DNA from: an uncultured Oceanisphaera sp. | Lineage (GTDB): Bacteria > Pseudomonadota > Gammaproteobacteria > Enterobacterales > Aeromonadaceae | NCBI RefSeq assembly: GCF_947495715.1 | Contig: NZ_CANLZU010000020.1 | Span: 1 to 64,000 of the forward strand | Length of the DNA: 64,000 bases | Direction of reading: 5' to 3' | Part shown: in pieces, positions 8,905 through 17,764 of the stretch | How the letters are laid out: every line of letters begins with the position of its first letter | Numbering within the stretch: the stretch's first letter is position 1 | Translations under genes and position numbers: made by a program | Notes under the pieces: model-generated | The model's input: only the letters and a program-made list of their open reading frames with translations | Told to the model about the DNA's origin: nothing | The model's database searches: none

Positions 8905-9810
8905 TTACGGTAATTGCCCCACCAGCTGCGGCATGCCTTGCTGGCTCTGGATGACCTGTTCAATCAGTTGACGGTCGGCGCCCTGCTCCAGCAGTGGCGC
9001 GAGCTGGGTCATATCCAGGGGGCGTTCATCTGCCAGGCCTTCGGGGGTCAGGGGCTCGTGGGCCTCAACAAAGGTCTGACCGTATTGATCGGTACTGACC
9101 TTGAGTGCCTGATTGACGATTTGCACCTGAGTACCGCTATCAACCTGGGCAAACAGCCATTCCACATGCTCGGGGTACATGCGAATACAGCCGGCGCTGG
9201 CACGCAGACCCACATCCAGCGGGTCATTGGTACCGTGGATCAGGTACTCGCCACGGCCATAAGCCAGACGCATGGCATATTCACCCAATGGATTATCGGG
9301 TCCGGCAGGAACCACGGCCGGCAATGGCAGGCCTTTTGCCTCATACTCGCGCCGGGTGGTGGCGGTGGGCGTCCAGGTCGGATTCTTGCGCATCTGGCTG
9401 ATACGGGTAATCATCTCGGGGGTGGCCCGACCGACCCGGCCGATACCGATGGGAAACACATAGACTTCACCACCCTGCTCCGGGTAATAGTACAGTCTCA
9501 GCTCGGCGAGATTGATGACGATACCTGTCGTTTCCGCCCGGGGTAGCAACAGTTGATTGGGAATCACCACCTGTTGCCCCGGTTTCAGCAAAAACAGGTC
9601 CTGATCCGGGTTGGCCGCCAGCATCAATATCGGGCTGACGCCGTAATAGCGTGCCAGGCTGGCCAGGGTGTCACCGTCCTGAGCGGTGTGCAGCAGTATC
9701 TGCCCCACCGGTTGGCCTCGATCCTCCGGCAGGGGGAGTGGGTTGATGTTGGCCCGGGCCAGTGCCGCGGGCAGCAAGAGTATCAACAGTAAAACACCTA
9801 ATCTTTTCAT
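8905..9810 (-). CDS. L,D-transpeptidase, YbiS/ErfK family, with LysM domain
   Basis: A 301-residue periplasmic enzyme with a signal peptide (MKRLGVLLLILLLPAALARA), a LysM peptidoglycan-binding domain at about 40-85 and a YkuD catalytic domain at about 95-235. The active site reads HGTND...SAGCIRM, so the catalytic Cys is present. Members of this family attach Braun lipoprotein to meso-diaminopimelate or make 3-3 crosslinks. The neighbouring lpp gene favours the first role here, which remains inference. Confidence 0.93.
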   Translation of the reverse strand: MKRLGVLLLILLLPAALARANINPLPLPEDRGQPVGQILLHTAQDGDTLASLARYYGVSPILMLAANPDQDLFLLKPGQQVVIPNQLLLPRAETTGIVINLAELRLYYYPEQGGEVYVFPIGIGRVGRATPEMITRISQMRKNPTWTPTATTRREYEAKGLPLPAVVPAGPDNPLGEYAMRLAYGRGEYLIHGTNDPLDVGLRASAGCIRMYPEHVEWLFAQVDSGTQVQIVNQALKVSTDQYGQTFVEAHEPLTPEGLADERPLDMTQLAPLLEQGADRQLIEQVIQSQQGMPQLVGQLP

Positions 9811-9866
9811 CTGTGTTCTCGTGGGAATGTTGGAGTGATTGAATGACCATCATCGTATCATGGGCA

Positions 9867-9896
9867 CAAAAAAGGGACGCGCCCATCGCGTCCCTT
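9867..9896 (-). terminator. Terminator after fldA
   Basis: AAGGGACGCG and CGCGTCCCTT form a 10-bp stem with a CCCAT loop. Read on the minus strand it is followed by seven T, directly after the fldA stop. Confidence 0.9.
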
Positions 9897-9916
9897 AGTA
9901 GACCTTAAAGCGCGGC

Positions 9917-10444
9917 TTACGCTTCCAGCTCTTTTAAGCACATTTCTTCATATACCTGTTTACACCAGTCTTTAACCCGGCTTTGCGTCAGCTCGGGTTG
10001 ACGATCCTCATCGATCCCCAGACCGATGAAATGAGCATCATCTACCAGGGCGCGTGAGGCTTCAAAGTCGTAGCCTTCGGTCGGCCAGTGACCCACAATA
10101 ATGGCACCCTTGGGTTCTATGATTTCACGCAGGGTGCCCATGGCATCGAGGAAGTATTCGGCGTAGTCTTCCTGATCGCCACAGCCGAACAGTGCGACCA
10201 GCTTGTCGTTGAAGTCGATGTTCTCCAGCTCGGGGAAAAAGTCGTCCCAGTCAGCCTGAGATTCGCCGTAGTACCAGGTAGGGATACCCAGTAGCAGCAA
10301 GTCGAAACCGGCGATGTCCTCTTTGGTGCTCTTGGCAATGTCATGCACCTCTATCAGATGCTTGCCCAGCTCTTTCTGGATCATCTTGGCCACGGCTTCG
10401 GTGTTGCCGGTGTCACTTCCAAAAAACAGACCTACACTTGCCAT
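9917..10444 (-). CDS. fldA: Flavodoxin I
   Basis: A 175-residue FMN-binding electron carrier. The phosphate-binding loop FGSDTGNTE lies at the N-terminus, and the length matches E. coli FldA (176). The start MASVGLFFG is chosen by family; an upstream in-frame start would add 23 unrelated residues. Flavodoxin donates electrons to radical-SAM and other reductive enzymes. It is downstream of ybfE in the same orientation, as in E. coli. Confidence 0.97.
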   Translation of the reverse strand: MASVGLFFGSDTGNTEAVAKMIQKELGKHLIEVHDIAKSTKEDIAGFDLLLLGIPTWYYGESQADWDDFFPELENIDFNDKLVALFGCGDQEDYAEYFLDAMGTLREIIEPKGAIIVGHWPTEGYDFEASRALVDDAHFIGLGIDEDRQPELTQSRVKDWCKQVYEEMCLKELEA

Positions 10445-10490
10445 AATAATGCTGTACCTGTCGAAAATGTGGGTGGTCAGGCCGCCCGGC

Positions 10491-10775
10491 CTAATTGCCA
10501 TCCTGCTGCTCAAGTTGTTGCAACAGCAAAGCCTGGATCAATTCGGCCCGGCTGAGCTGCTGCTCGGCGGCCAGTAAGTTCAATCTACTCAACAATTGTT
10601 CGTCTACTTTCAGCTCTATGCGACGAAGACCACGTTCGCGATCACGCTTGAGCTGATTGCGCTTGTTGAGTTTGAGTTGGGCTTCCCGGGGCAGGGGATT
10701 GGTCTTGGGCCTGCCGCGCCGGCGTTCGTCGGCGAACAAATCCAGCGTGGTTCTGTCAGTATCTTGCTTGGCCAT
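10491..10775 (-). CDS. ybfE: LexA-regulated protein family YbfE
   Basis: A 94-residue, strongly basic protein beginning MAKQDTDRTTLDLFADERRRGRPKTNPL, then a ribbon-helix-helix-like C-terminal half (RRIELKVDEQLLSRLNLLA). It matches the YbfE family, which lies between ybfF and fldA in E. coli. Its function is not established; DNA binding is a guess from charge and the ribbon-helix-helix look. No clear LexA box was identified upstream. Confidence 0.9.
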   Translation of the reverse strand: MAKQDTDRTTLDLFADERRRGRPKTNPLPREAQLKLNKRNQLKRDRERGLRRIELKVDEQLLSRLNLLAAEQQLSRAELIQALLLQQLEQQDGN

Positions 10776-10778
10776 GAA

Positions 10779-11000
10779 TTAACCGACACCGCCTCCTTCC
10801 CAGACGGCCTCGATAATGCCCTTGGCCACAAAGCCGGCACAGCCCAGAAACAGCACTGCCCAGACGATGTAACGGCCAAATTTGGGCACATTGCCTCGTT
10901 TGAGTACATCCTGAATAGCCAGTCCGATCAACAGAAATATCGCCACGAAAAACAGCTTGAGACCGAGGGTTTCCAGTAGCTCGATTTGTTCCAATGACAT
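10779..11000 (-). CDS. DUF2788 family small membrane protein
   Basis: A 73-residue protein with two predicted membrane helices (about 12-29 and 44-62) separated by a basic loop DVLKRGNVPKFGRY. This pattern is the DUF2788 family. The stop codon is 3 bp before the ybfE start, so the two are probably co-transcribed. Function unknown. Confidence 0.85.
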   Translation of the reverse strand: MSLEQIELLETLGLKLFFVAIFLLIGLAIQDVLKRGNVPKFGRYIVWAVLFLGCAGFVAKGIIEAVWEGGGVG

Positions 11001-11056
11001 CTTGTTGTCCGACCCTGTAAATTGAGCGCCACTATATCATAAAGGATTTGAGCCTG

Positions 11057-11824
11057 TTAACTGGCCTCGGCCAGGAAATCCAGCACCAGGCGATTGAACA
11101 GCTGGGGCTTTTCCGCATGCAGCCAGTGGCCGGCCCCCGGGATCACCTTGGCCCGGGCCCGGGGGAACTGCTGCACGACCTGTGACTGGTGTTCGGGTAG
11201 CAGATAGTCGGACTCGCTGCCCTTGATAAACAGCACCGGCCCCGAATAAGGCTGCTCGACCCCGGGCCAGTCCATGATATTGCGATAATGGCTGAACAAC
11301 ACCGGCACGTTGAAGCGCCAGGGGGCGGTGCTGTTCGGGACAAAGGATTTCAACAAAAACTGACGAACCCCGGCGATCTGCACATGCCGGCTCAACACCT
11401 CGTCGGCGGTTTTTCGGTCACGGCAACCGGCCTCGGTCACGGCCTGCAACCCCTTGAATACCTCGTCATGGCGGGCCTGGGTATAGGTCACCGGCGCCAT
11501 GTCGGCCACCACCAGTCCGCCAATGGTGTCCGGGGCCAGCCCGGCGGCCATCATGGCAATTTTGCCACCCATGGAATGCCCGACGAGAATGGGACGCTCG
11601 AGTTGCAGTTGCTCGCTCAGGTGCAGAATGTCTTCGGCCATGTCGCGATAATTCATGTGCTCGCTACGCGGTGACAAACCGTGATTGCGGACATCCACGG
11701 CGATCACGTCGAAATGCTCGGACAGTGACTTGCTGAGTCCGTTCAGGTTATCCAGGCTGCCGAACAGACCGTGGATGACGATCACCGGTCGACCTTGCCC
11801 CTGGCGGCGAAAATTCAGTTGCAT
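11057..11824 (-). CDS. ybfF: Alpha/beta hydrolase, esterase YbfF
   Basis: A 255-residue esterase with the oxyanion-hole segment HGLFGS, nucleophile elbow GHSMGG and a C-terminal catalytic His in GAGHWLHAE. The start MQLNFRRQGQG fits the family; a longer frame upstream is not supported. It is adjacent to and divergent from seqA, the same as in E. coli, which supports the name. The physiological substrate is unknown. Confidence 0.93.
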   Translation of the reverse strand: MQLNFRRQGQGRPVIVIHGLFGSLDNLNGLSKSLSEHFDVIAVDVRNHGLSPRSEHMNYRDMAEDILHLSEQLQLERPILVGHSMGGKIAMMAAGLAPDTIGGLVVADMAPVTYTQARHDEVFKGLQAVTEAGCRDRKTADEVLSRHVQIAGVRQFLLKSFVPNSTAPWRFNVPVLFSHYRNIMDWPGVEQPYSGPVLFIKGSESDYLLPEHQSQVVQQFPRARAKVIPGAGHWLHAEKPQLFNRLVLDFLAEAS

Positions 11825-11889
11825 GTGTATTTCCAGACGAGGAATCGAGGGCAATATTGTTGCCTGCCAATGCGGGCGGTGCAACCTGC

Positions 11890-11918
11890 TTGGGCCTGTG
11901 GTCCGCTCCATGTATAAT
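11890..11918 (+). promoter_or_regulatory. Predicted sigma-70 promoter of seqA-pgm
   Basis: TTGGGC at 11890-11895 and a perfect TATAAT at 11913-11918 are spaced 17 bp, ending 24 bp before the seqA start. Confidence 0.75.
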
Positions 11919-11942
11919 CAGGCTCCGTCATTGGGAGTGGAC

Positions 11943-12464
11943 ATGCCAGAAAACATGATGAAAACCATAGAGGTAGATGAAGATCTTTATCGTTATATTG
12001 CCAGCAACACCCGGCATATCGGTGAAAGTGCCTCGGATATTCTACGGCGCCTGCTGAAACTGGAACCGATAGCGGCGACCGATGAGCCGTTACCGGCTAC
12101 GCCGCCGACACCCGCAGCCCAGCCGGGGCGTGGGGTGGTACAGATGCTTGAGGGAGGCGAGCTGGCGGAACAGGAATCCGCTATCGATCGTTTCATGCAT
12201 ATTCTGTCGGTGCTGTACCGCGAAAATCCGTCGGCCTTCTCGCAGGCCAGCGACATCAAGGGCCGCAAGCGCATTTATTTTGCCGACGACGAAGCGGCGC
12301 TGCTTGCCTGCGGTAATACCACCAAGCCGAAAGCGATTGAAGGCAGCCCTTACTGGGTGATTACCAACACCAATACCGGTCGAAAGCGCAATATCGTGGC
12401 GCAGCTGATGGCGGCCATGGGCTATCCGCACGGGTTGATCGAACGGGTGTGTCAAAGCATCTGA
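11943..12464 (+). CDS. seqA: Replication initiation negative regulator SeqA
   Basis: A 173-residue protein that binds hemimethylated GATC sites and sequesters the origin. The N-terminal oligomerisation motif [18 protein letters not shown] and the C-terminal DNA-binding half ([20 protein letters not shown]) are typical. The ATG at 11943 is chosen because GGGAG lies 5 bases upstream, giving [11 protein letters not shown]; the E. coli-like start is the ATG at 11958. It sits directly before pgm, as in E. coli. Confidence 0.96.
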   Translation: MPENMMKTIEVDEDLYRYIASNTRHIGESASDILRRLLKLEPIAATDEPLPATPPTPAAQPGRGVVQMLEGGELAEQESAIDRFMHILSVLYRENPSAFSQASDIKGRKRIYFADDEAALLACGNTTKPKAIEGSPYWVITNTNTGRKRNIVAQLMAAMGYPHGLIERVCQSI

Positions 12465-12486
12465 TAAATTATTAAGGACGTATTTG

Positions 12487-14130
12487 ATGAGTACAGACCC
12501 GAGAGCCGGAATGCCGGCCAATGCCGCCGATCTGGTGAATGTGCCGCGGCTGATGGCAGCGTATTACCAGCTACGGCCCGACGTGACCAAGGTTGGGCAA
12601 AAGGTGGCGTTCGGCACCTCCGGACATCGGGGCTGCGCCCTGGATATCGGCTTTAACGAGCGGCATATTCATGCCATCTGCCAGGCCATCGCCGAATATC
12701 GCCGGCAACAGGGACTGACCGGTCCACTGTTTCTGGGCATGGACACCCATGCGTTGTCGGAAGCGGCCTGGGGATCGGCACTTGAAGTACTGACGGCCAA
12801 TGGGATAGAGGTCAGAATTCAGCCGGAGCGAGGCTATACGCCGACGCCGGTAATATCTCATGCCATTCTTAATCACAACAAAGCCCATCCCGATACGCTG
12901 GCGGACGGCATCGTGATCACGCCTTCGCATAATCCTCCTCGCGATGGGGGCATCAAATACAATGGTGCCGACGGTGGGCCAGCGTCAAGCGAAGCCACCG
13001 GCTGGATTCAGGACAGAGCCAACGCGCTGATTGCCGCCGATGATAACGGTATTCTTACCCAGCCTCTGACAACGGCATTGACTCAGGCGGTGCCCTTCGA
13101 TTACATCAATCATTATGTTGCGGAGCTGGGCGAAGTTGTCAACATGGCCGCCATTCGTGACGCCGGCATTCGCATCGGTATCGATCCCCTGGGCGGGGCC
13201 GGCCTGGCCTATTGGGCTCCTATCGCCGAACGCTATGGTCTGGATATCACGGTAGTGAATCCCTGTCAGGAGCCGACCTTTTCCTTCATGACGCTGGATC
13301 ATGACGGCAAGATCCGCATGGACTGCTCCAGTCCTTACTCCATGGCCAACCTGCTGGCGATGAAGAATGACTTCGATATCGCCTGTGGCAATGATCCCGA
13401 TTACGATCGTCATGGCATCGTCGACGCCGACGGCCTGATGAACCCCAATCATTATCTGGCCGTGTGTATTCATTATTTGTTCACCCACAGAGCCGACTGG
13501 TCGGCAGACCTGGCGGTCGGCAAGACCCTGGTGTCCTCTTCCATGATCGATCGGGTGGCAGACAAATTGGGACGCCGCTTGATGGAGGTACCGGTCGGAT
13601 TCAAGTGGTACGTCAAGGAGCTGATGGACGGTCAACTGGGCTTTGTCGGGGAAGAAAGCGCCGGGGCGTCTTTTTTACGGATGAACGGCGAAGTATGGAG
13701 TACCGATAAAGACGGCTTTATTCCTTCTCTGCTGGCGGCGGAAATACTCGCCGTCACCGGGCTGACACCGCACCGGTATTATGCGCAGCTGACGGCCGAG
13801 CTGGGCCAGCCGGTGTATCGCCGTGTCGATGCGCCCGCCACCCCGGCCCAGAAACAGGTGCTGGCGCAACTGGATGCCGAGGCTATTGATGCCGATACCC
13901 TGGCCGGAGACCCCATTATCGCGCGCTTGACCCGGGCGCCGGGGAACGGGGCCGCGATTGGCGGACTCAAGGTGGTGACCGAGCAGGGCTGGTTTGCGGC
14001 GCGCCCCAGCGGCACCGAGCAGGTCTACAAGATTTATGCGGAAAGTTTTCGGGGTGATACCCACCTCGAGACGCTGATCCGGGAAGCACAACAGCTGGTT
14101 GGCGCCACCTTCGCCAAGGCCGGCGTTTAA
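12487..14130 (+). CDS. pgm: Phosphoglucomutase (alpha-D-glucose specific)
   Basis: A 547-residue enzyme converting glucose-1-phosphate and glucose-6-phosphate. The phosphoserine loop [11 protein letters not shown], the Mg2+-binding [10 protein letters not shown] and the phosphate-binding RPSGTE near the C-terminus are present. Start: ATG at 12487 with AAGGACG upstream; a TTG one codon earlier is ignored. It follows seqA by 22 bp and is likely co-transcribed. Confidence 0.97.
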   Translation: MSTDPRAGMPANAADLVNVPRLMAAYYQLRPDVTKVGQKVAFGTSGHRGCALDIGFNERHIHAICQAIAEYRRQQGLTGPLFLGMDTHALSEAAWGSALEVLTANGIEVRIQPERGYTPTPVISHAILNHNKAHPDTLADGIVITPSHNPPRDGGIKYNGADGGPASSEATGWIQDRANALIAADDNGILTQPLTTALTQAVPFDYINHYVAELGEVVNMAAIRDAGIRIGIDPLGGAGLAYWAPIAERYGLDITVVNPCQEPTFSFMTLDHDGKIRMDCSSPYSMANLLAMKNDFDIACGNDPDYDRHGIVDADGLMNPNHYLAVCIHYLFTHRADWSADLAVGKTLVSSSMIDRVADKLGRRLMEVPVGFKWYVKELMDGQLGFVGEESAGASFLRMNGEVWSTDKDGFIPSLLAAEILAVTGLTPHRYYAQLTAELGQPVYRRVDAPATPAQKQVLAQLDAEAIDADTLAGDPIIARLTRAPGNGAAIGGLKVVTEQGWFAARPSGTEQVYKIYAESFRGDTHLETLIREAQQLVGATFAKAGV

Positions 14131-14141
14131 CCGAAAGCAGG

Positions 14142-14162
14142 GGCAGCCATGCTGCCCCTTTG
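14142..14162 (+). terminator. Likely terminator after pgm
   Basis: GGGGCAG and CTGCCCC form a short hairpin followed by only three T, 12 bp after the pgm stop. The weak T tract lowers confidence. Confidence 0.55.
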
Positions 14163-14434
14163 ACTCACCTCGATGTTCTACTCCCCCGCTGTTTTCTTTA
14201 TTTATTTTTCAGATTCACCAGCATTCGTGCACGCTGCATAATCATACGGTCAGATGACTGATAACCGCATGAATTATCATGATTTATGCCAGTTAACTCA
14301 TCCGGAGCCGCTAACGGCCTCATTCGCTTCCACGTTGCTCGCATATAGACTGCGTCATCGCTAGACTTTAGTACTGCAATCGTGTCTTATCACCCTCGGA
14401 TATTTTGATTTTATCGGTATTATTGGAGGTAAAT
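14163..14434. promoter_or_regulatory. astE upstream region with an inverted repeat
   Basis: No gene seen. GCATAATCAT at 14235-14244 and ATGATTTATGC at 14279-14289 form an imperfect inverted repeat. These resemble half sites of ArgR boxes (TGNAT/ATNCA), which would suit an arginine-catabolism gene, but the match is partial. Confidence 0.35.
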
Positions 14435-15460
14435 GTGAACGGAAGCCGGCTCGATGATTTTTTAGCGCTCAGCAGGGCGCATCCCTGGGAGCTTGCTCCC
14501 TTCAGCGAGTCCTTGCCCGACGGTGGTCAGGTTCAGGTATGGGATACCGGGGTCTTGTGCATTGAGCCGGCCATGCCGGGCAATCGGGATCTGGTGCTGT
14601 CTTGCGGCATACACGGCAATGAAACCGCGCCTATCGAGCTGTGCGAACGGCTGCTGAATGCCATATTGAGTGGCCGTTTAACCTGTCGGCAACGACTGCT
14701 GTTTATTTTCGGTAACCCGGCGGCGATGAATCTGGGCGTGCGTGAAGTGGAAGAAAACCTCAATCGATTGTTTTCCGGCGCCCATGCCCGGGGCGAGCGA
14801 CGCAATCACGAGCGCACACGGGCGGCCCGGCTGGAGCAGTATGTTAGCCGTTTCTTTCGGGCCCGGGAGGGTGCCGAGCGACTGCATTACGATCTGCATA
14901 CCGCCATTCGGCCCTCGGCATACGAAAAGTTCGCCATCTATCCCTTCACGCACGGTGCACCCTATAGTCGCCGGCAGCTGGCTTTTTTGAGCAGCGCCGG
15001 GGTCGATACCATACTGCTGGCCCATGGCCCGACCACCACCTTCAGCTACTTCAGCGCCCATGGCTTCGGCGCCCATGCCTTTACCGTGGAGCTGGGCAAG
15101 GTGATGCCCTTTGGTCAGAACGACGCCCGCCGTTTTGCCGCCATGGAGCAAAATCTGGAACAACTGATAGGTGATCCCGACTGGCAGCCGCCTGCGTTTG
15201 ACCTTGACCAGATTCGTGTATTCAGGGTATGTCAGGAGATTATCAAGCAGAGTGAACAATTCTGTTTTCATTTTTCCGATGGGGTGGCCAACTTCAGCGC
15301 CTTTCCCGCCGGAACCCGGCTGGCCGAAGATGGCGAGCAACAGTGGTTTGCCCGCGAGCCGGAAGAGGCGGTGGTGTTTCCCAATGCCGGGGTCACCGAG
15401 GGGCAGCGCGCCGCGCTGATGGTGGCAGCGACCACGCTGACGGCCGACATGCTGGTATGA
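14435..15460 (+). CDS. astE: Succinylglutamate desuccinylase
   Basis: A 341-residue zinc hydrolase of the AstE/AspA family that splits N-succinylglutamate to succinate and glutamate, the last step of the AST arginine pathway. Zinc ligands are visible in GIHGNE and in HYDLHT. The GTG at 14435 is chosen because GGAGG lies 5 bases upstream; an in-frame TTG at 14405 has no such site. In enterics astE ends an astCADBE operon; here it stands alone, with astB 7 kb away. Confidence 0.93.
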   Translation: MNGSRLDDFLALSRAHPWELAPFSESLPDGGQVQVWDTGVLCIEPAMPGNRDLVLSCGIHGNETAPIELCERLLNAILSGRLTCRQRLLFIFGNPAAMNLGVREVEENLNRLFSGAHARGERRNHERTRAARLEQYVSRFFRAREGAERLHYDLHTAIRPSAYEKFAIYPFTHGAPYSRRQLAFLSSAGVDTILLAHGPTTTFSYFSAHGFGAHAFTVELGKVMPFGQNDARRFAAMEQNLEQLIGDPDWQPPAFDLDQIRVFRVCQEIIKQSEQFCFHFSDGVANFSAFPAGTRLAEDGEQQWFAREPEEAVVFPNAGVTEGQRAALMVAATTLTADMLV

Positions 15461-15660
15461 CCCCGAAAGCACTGTATACAATGAATTGGATCACAGTAGT
15501 ATGATTTTTTGTTTATTTTTGTGAACAAAATGTAGATTTACGGTGTCGGTCTGTGTAATTATTTTTGTGTCTAGAATAAAGCCGAATACATACCACTGAC
15601 GCCGTTTAAATGAATAAAAATCAGGACGTCATACTTCAAGAATGTGAGGGAATCACGAAT

Positions 15661-16524
15661 ATGAAGCAACTCAGCAAGCGCATCTTTACCGTCTCCGCCC
15701 TGGCTCTGGCCGTTTCTGCCGCTCCTCAGGTAAGCGCCGCCACCTGGTCCGACACCTACATCGGTTATCGTTATGGCTCTAACTTCACCGAACCAAGCAA
15801 TCCCAAGGATGTGGAAAAACACATTCTGCAGCTGACCCACGCCAGCGGTTATGCCTACGGCCAGAACTTCTTCAACCTGGATCTGCTGCAGTCTGACGAT
15901 ATGGATCCAGCCAATGGTAGTGCTCGTGGCGAAGGTGACGGCGCATTGGAAGCCTATCTGACCTACCGTCACCAGCTGCATCTGGGCAAGGTGCTGGACA
16001 AGGATCTGAGCTTCGGTCCGGTGAAGGAAGTGGCCCTGAGTGCCGGCTTCGATCTCAATACCAAGAACACCCAATTTGCACCGCGTAAGCAATTGCTGCT
16101 GGTGGGTCCGACTCTGAAGTTTGATTTGCCCAAAGGTTTTGCTGATCTGACAGCTTTTTACGCTTACGAGCGAAACCACTGCGGGGCTCCCTTCTGCCAA
16201 CAGAGCGATATCAGTTTTGATCCCTATTATGTGATTAACCTGGCCTGGGGTGTACCGTTTAACGCCGGTCCGGTACCGATGAAGTTCCAGGGCTTCGGTA
16301 ACTACAATGGCGCAAAGGGTGAGGATTACAACTTTAATGAAACCAAACCCGAAGTGCTGGTACGTACCTCGCTGATGGTGGATGTGGGTCAACTGGCGTT
16401 CGACAAGAGCAACACCCTGTGGGCCGGTGTCGGCTACGAATACTGGGATAACAAGTTTGGTAACCACGGCAAGGATGGTGTCGACACTCGTGCGCCGACT
16501 TTCCAGATGGAATGGCACTTCTAA
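15661..16524 (+). CDS. Tsx/OmpK-family outer membrane channel
   Basis: A 287-residue outer membrane beta-barrel of the nucleoside-specific channel (Tsx) family. The signal peptide is cleaved after APQVSAA. The mature part has alternating aromatic strands (TYIGYRYG, AGFDLNT, TAFYAYERN) and ends in Phe (MEWHF), the usual barrel-assembly signal. The Tsx/OmpK family forms nucleoside pores or phage receptors; the substrate here cannot be told. A lone Cys pair (HCGAPFCQ) could make an external disulfide. Confidence 0.88.
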   Translation: MKQLSKRIFTVSALALAVSAAPQVSAATWSDTYIGYRYGSNFTEPSNPKDVEKHILQLTHASGYAYGQNFFNLDLLQSDDMDPANGSARGEGDGALEAYLTYRHQLHLGKVLDKDLSFGPVKEVALSAGFDLNTKNTQFAPRKQLLLVGPTLKFDLPKGFADLTAFYAYERNHCGAPFCQQSDISFDPYYVINLAWGVPFNAGPVPMKFQGFGNYNGAKGEDYNFNETKPEVLVRTSLMVDVGQLAFDKSNTLWAGVGYEYWDNKFGNHGKDGVDTRAPTFQMEWHF

Positions 16525-16558
16525 GCCTGTTCCCAGCCTCTGTGTTATCTGTCCTTGT

Positions 16559-16589
16559 AAAAAAGAGCGCCTCGGCGCTCTTTTTTTTT
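16559..16589. terminator. Bidirectional terminator after the Tsx-like gene
   Basis: GAGCGC and GCGCTC with a CTCG loop, six A before and nine T after, between the convergent Tsx-like and HPP genes. Confidence 0.9.
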
Positions 16590-16609
16590 GCTGTGTTTTT
16601 ACCCTCGAG

Positions 16610-17164
16610 TCATGAGGACTCGTTAGCCCGATTTTCGGCGGTGGTCGGTGTCGATGGCGCGGCTGTCGCCGGCTCGGCGGCCTTGGGCACCTTGGGACCG
16701 AAGGGATAGCGGCGATGGGTAAAGATATAGTGATACAGGCTGGCGAAACCGACCATGAACAGGCTGCCGAGCAGGGTGGGCACCATAAAGTCCATCGGAG
16801 GCAGATGAGCGCCGGACAGATAAATAAGAATCGGGTTGGCGCCCGCCGGCGGGTGCAGGGTGTCGGTTAAGACCATCAGGGTAATGCCGAGACCAAAGCT
16901 GGTGGCCAGCCCCAGCATGGGGTCGGGTATCAGCGCCATGCCGAGCACGGCGATACCGCTGGTCAGCAGGTGGCCCAGAATGACGTTTTTGGGGCGAGAC
17001 AGCGGGGCGGAGGGTAGCAGCAGCAGCAGTACCAGGGTGGCACCCAGCGGGGCGCTCAGCACCATCAAATGGGCCCAGCTTTTGAGATAGCTCAGTAGAA
17101 TCACCGCGACAAAGGCCGCCAGGCCGGCGAGGGTGGCGTCGCGCAGTCGGTGTTTAAAGTGCAT
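16610..17164 (-). CDS. HPP family integral membrane protein
   Basis: A 184-residue protein with about four to five membrane helices. The signature LHPPAGANP lies near residue 105, placing it in the HPP family, some members of which carry nitrite in plants and cyanobacteria; the bacterial role is uncertain. The start at 17164 has GAGG 5 bases upstream; a longer frame would add 23 residues. The C-terminal 25 residues are Pro/Ala/Thr-rich and probably cytoplasmic. Confidence 0.85.
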   Translation of the reverse strand: MHFKHRLRDATLAGLAAFVAVILLSYLKSWAHLMVLSAPLGATLVLLLLLPSAPLSRPKNVILGHLLTSGIAVLGMALIPDPMLGLATSFGLGITLMVLTDTLHPPAGANPILIYLSGAHLPPMDFMVPTLLGSLFMVGFASLYHYIFTHRRYPFGPKVPKAAEPATAAPSTPTTAENRANESS

Positions 17165-17289
17165 AAAACCTCGATGAAAAAACGGGATAGCGTGCGAGAG
17201 TAGGTTAACGGATAAATTGTATTCAAAATGCATAAAAAATAAAAGGCACGGCTGCTACGCTAACGTTATAACTTAGTGCAGGAGGCGAT

Positions 17290-17499
17290 ATGAACGAGCA
17301 TGAGTCATTACGCAAGGCGCTGTCCTGGTTGATGGAGCAATCTCAACGGGATCAAGAGACGATTGCCGAGGCAAGCCGGCATTTCGACCTGTCTCCGGTT
17401 GACGAAGAATTTCTGCATCACTATTTTGCCGAGCAACAGCGACGGCAGGCCGATTTATCACCAAAAAACACGCAAAATGATGATTTAGACAGCAGTTGA
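17290..17499 (+). CDS. Small acidic hypothetical protein
   Basis: A 69-residue soluble protein with no recognised domain. The start is well supported by GGAGG 4 bases upstream. It is helical and Gln/Glu-rich, with a disordered C-terminal tail (SPKNTQNDDLDSS). It lies between the divergent HPP gene and tRNA-Ser. Function unknown. Confidence 0.7.
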   Translation: MNEHESLRKALSWLMEQSQRDQETIAEASRHFDLSPVDEEFLHHYFAEQQRRQADLSPKNTQNDDLDSS

Positions 17500-17550
17500 A
17501 TCGCAAGCTGTTTACAGCGGTAATCGGGTTCAGTATGATTCATCTCGTTC

Positions 17551-17641
17551 GGAGGGGTGGCAGAGTGGTTGAATGCACCGGTCTTGAAAACCGGCATGGG
17601 TTTATAGCCCATCCAGGGTTCAAATCCCTGCTCCTCCGCCA
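17551..17641 (+). tRNA. tRNA-Ser(TGA)
   Basis: A 91-nt tRNA with acceptor GGAGGGG, a long variable arm, anticodon TGA in CTTGAAA, T arm GGGTTCAAATCCC and encoded CCA. The long variable arm is typical of serine tRNAs. Confidence 0.97.
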
Positions 17642-17652
17642 TATAGCAAAAT

Positions 17653-17687
17653 AAAACGCCGCCTGGCTTATGCCAGGCGGCGTTTTT
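17653..17687. terminator. Terminator after tRNA-Ser
   Basis: CGCCGCCTGGC and GCCAGGCGGCG form an 11-bp stem with four A before and five T after. Confidence 0.92.
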
Positions 17688-17764
17688 CGTTGTGCAATCC
17701 TCGGAAGGGGTATAAGTGACGGTCAATATGTCGGACCGGCGTTACCGGCCCGACGAGAGAGTAC

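Noticed and set aside
17551-17687. tRNA-Ser as an integration site for a genomic island
   Set aside because: No integrase gene and no duplicated tRNA end nearby; flanking genes look like core chromosome.
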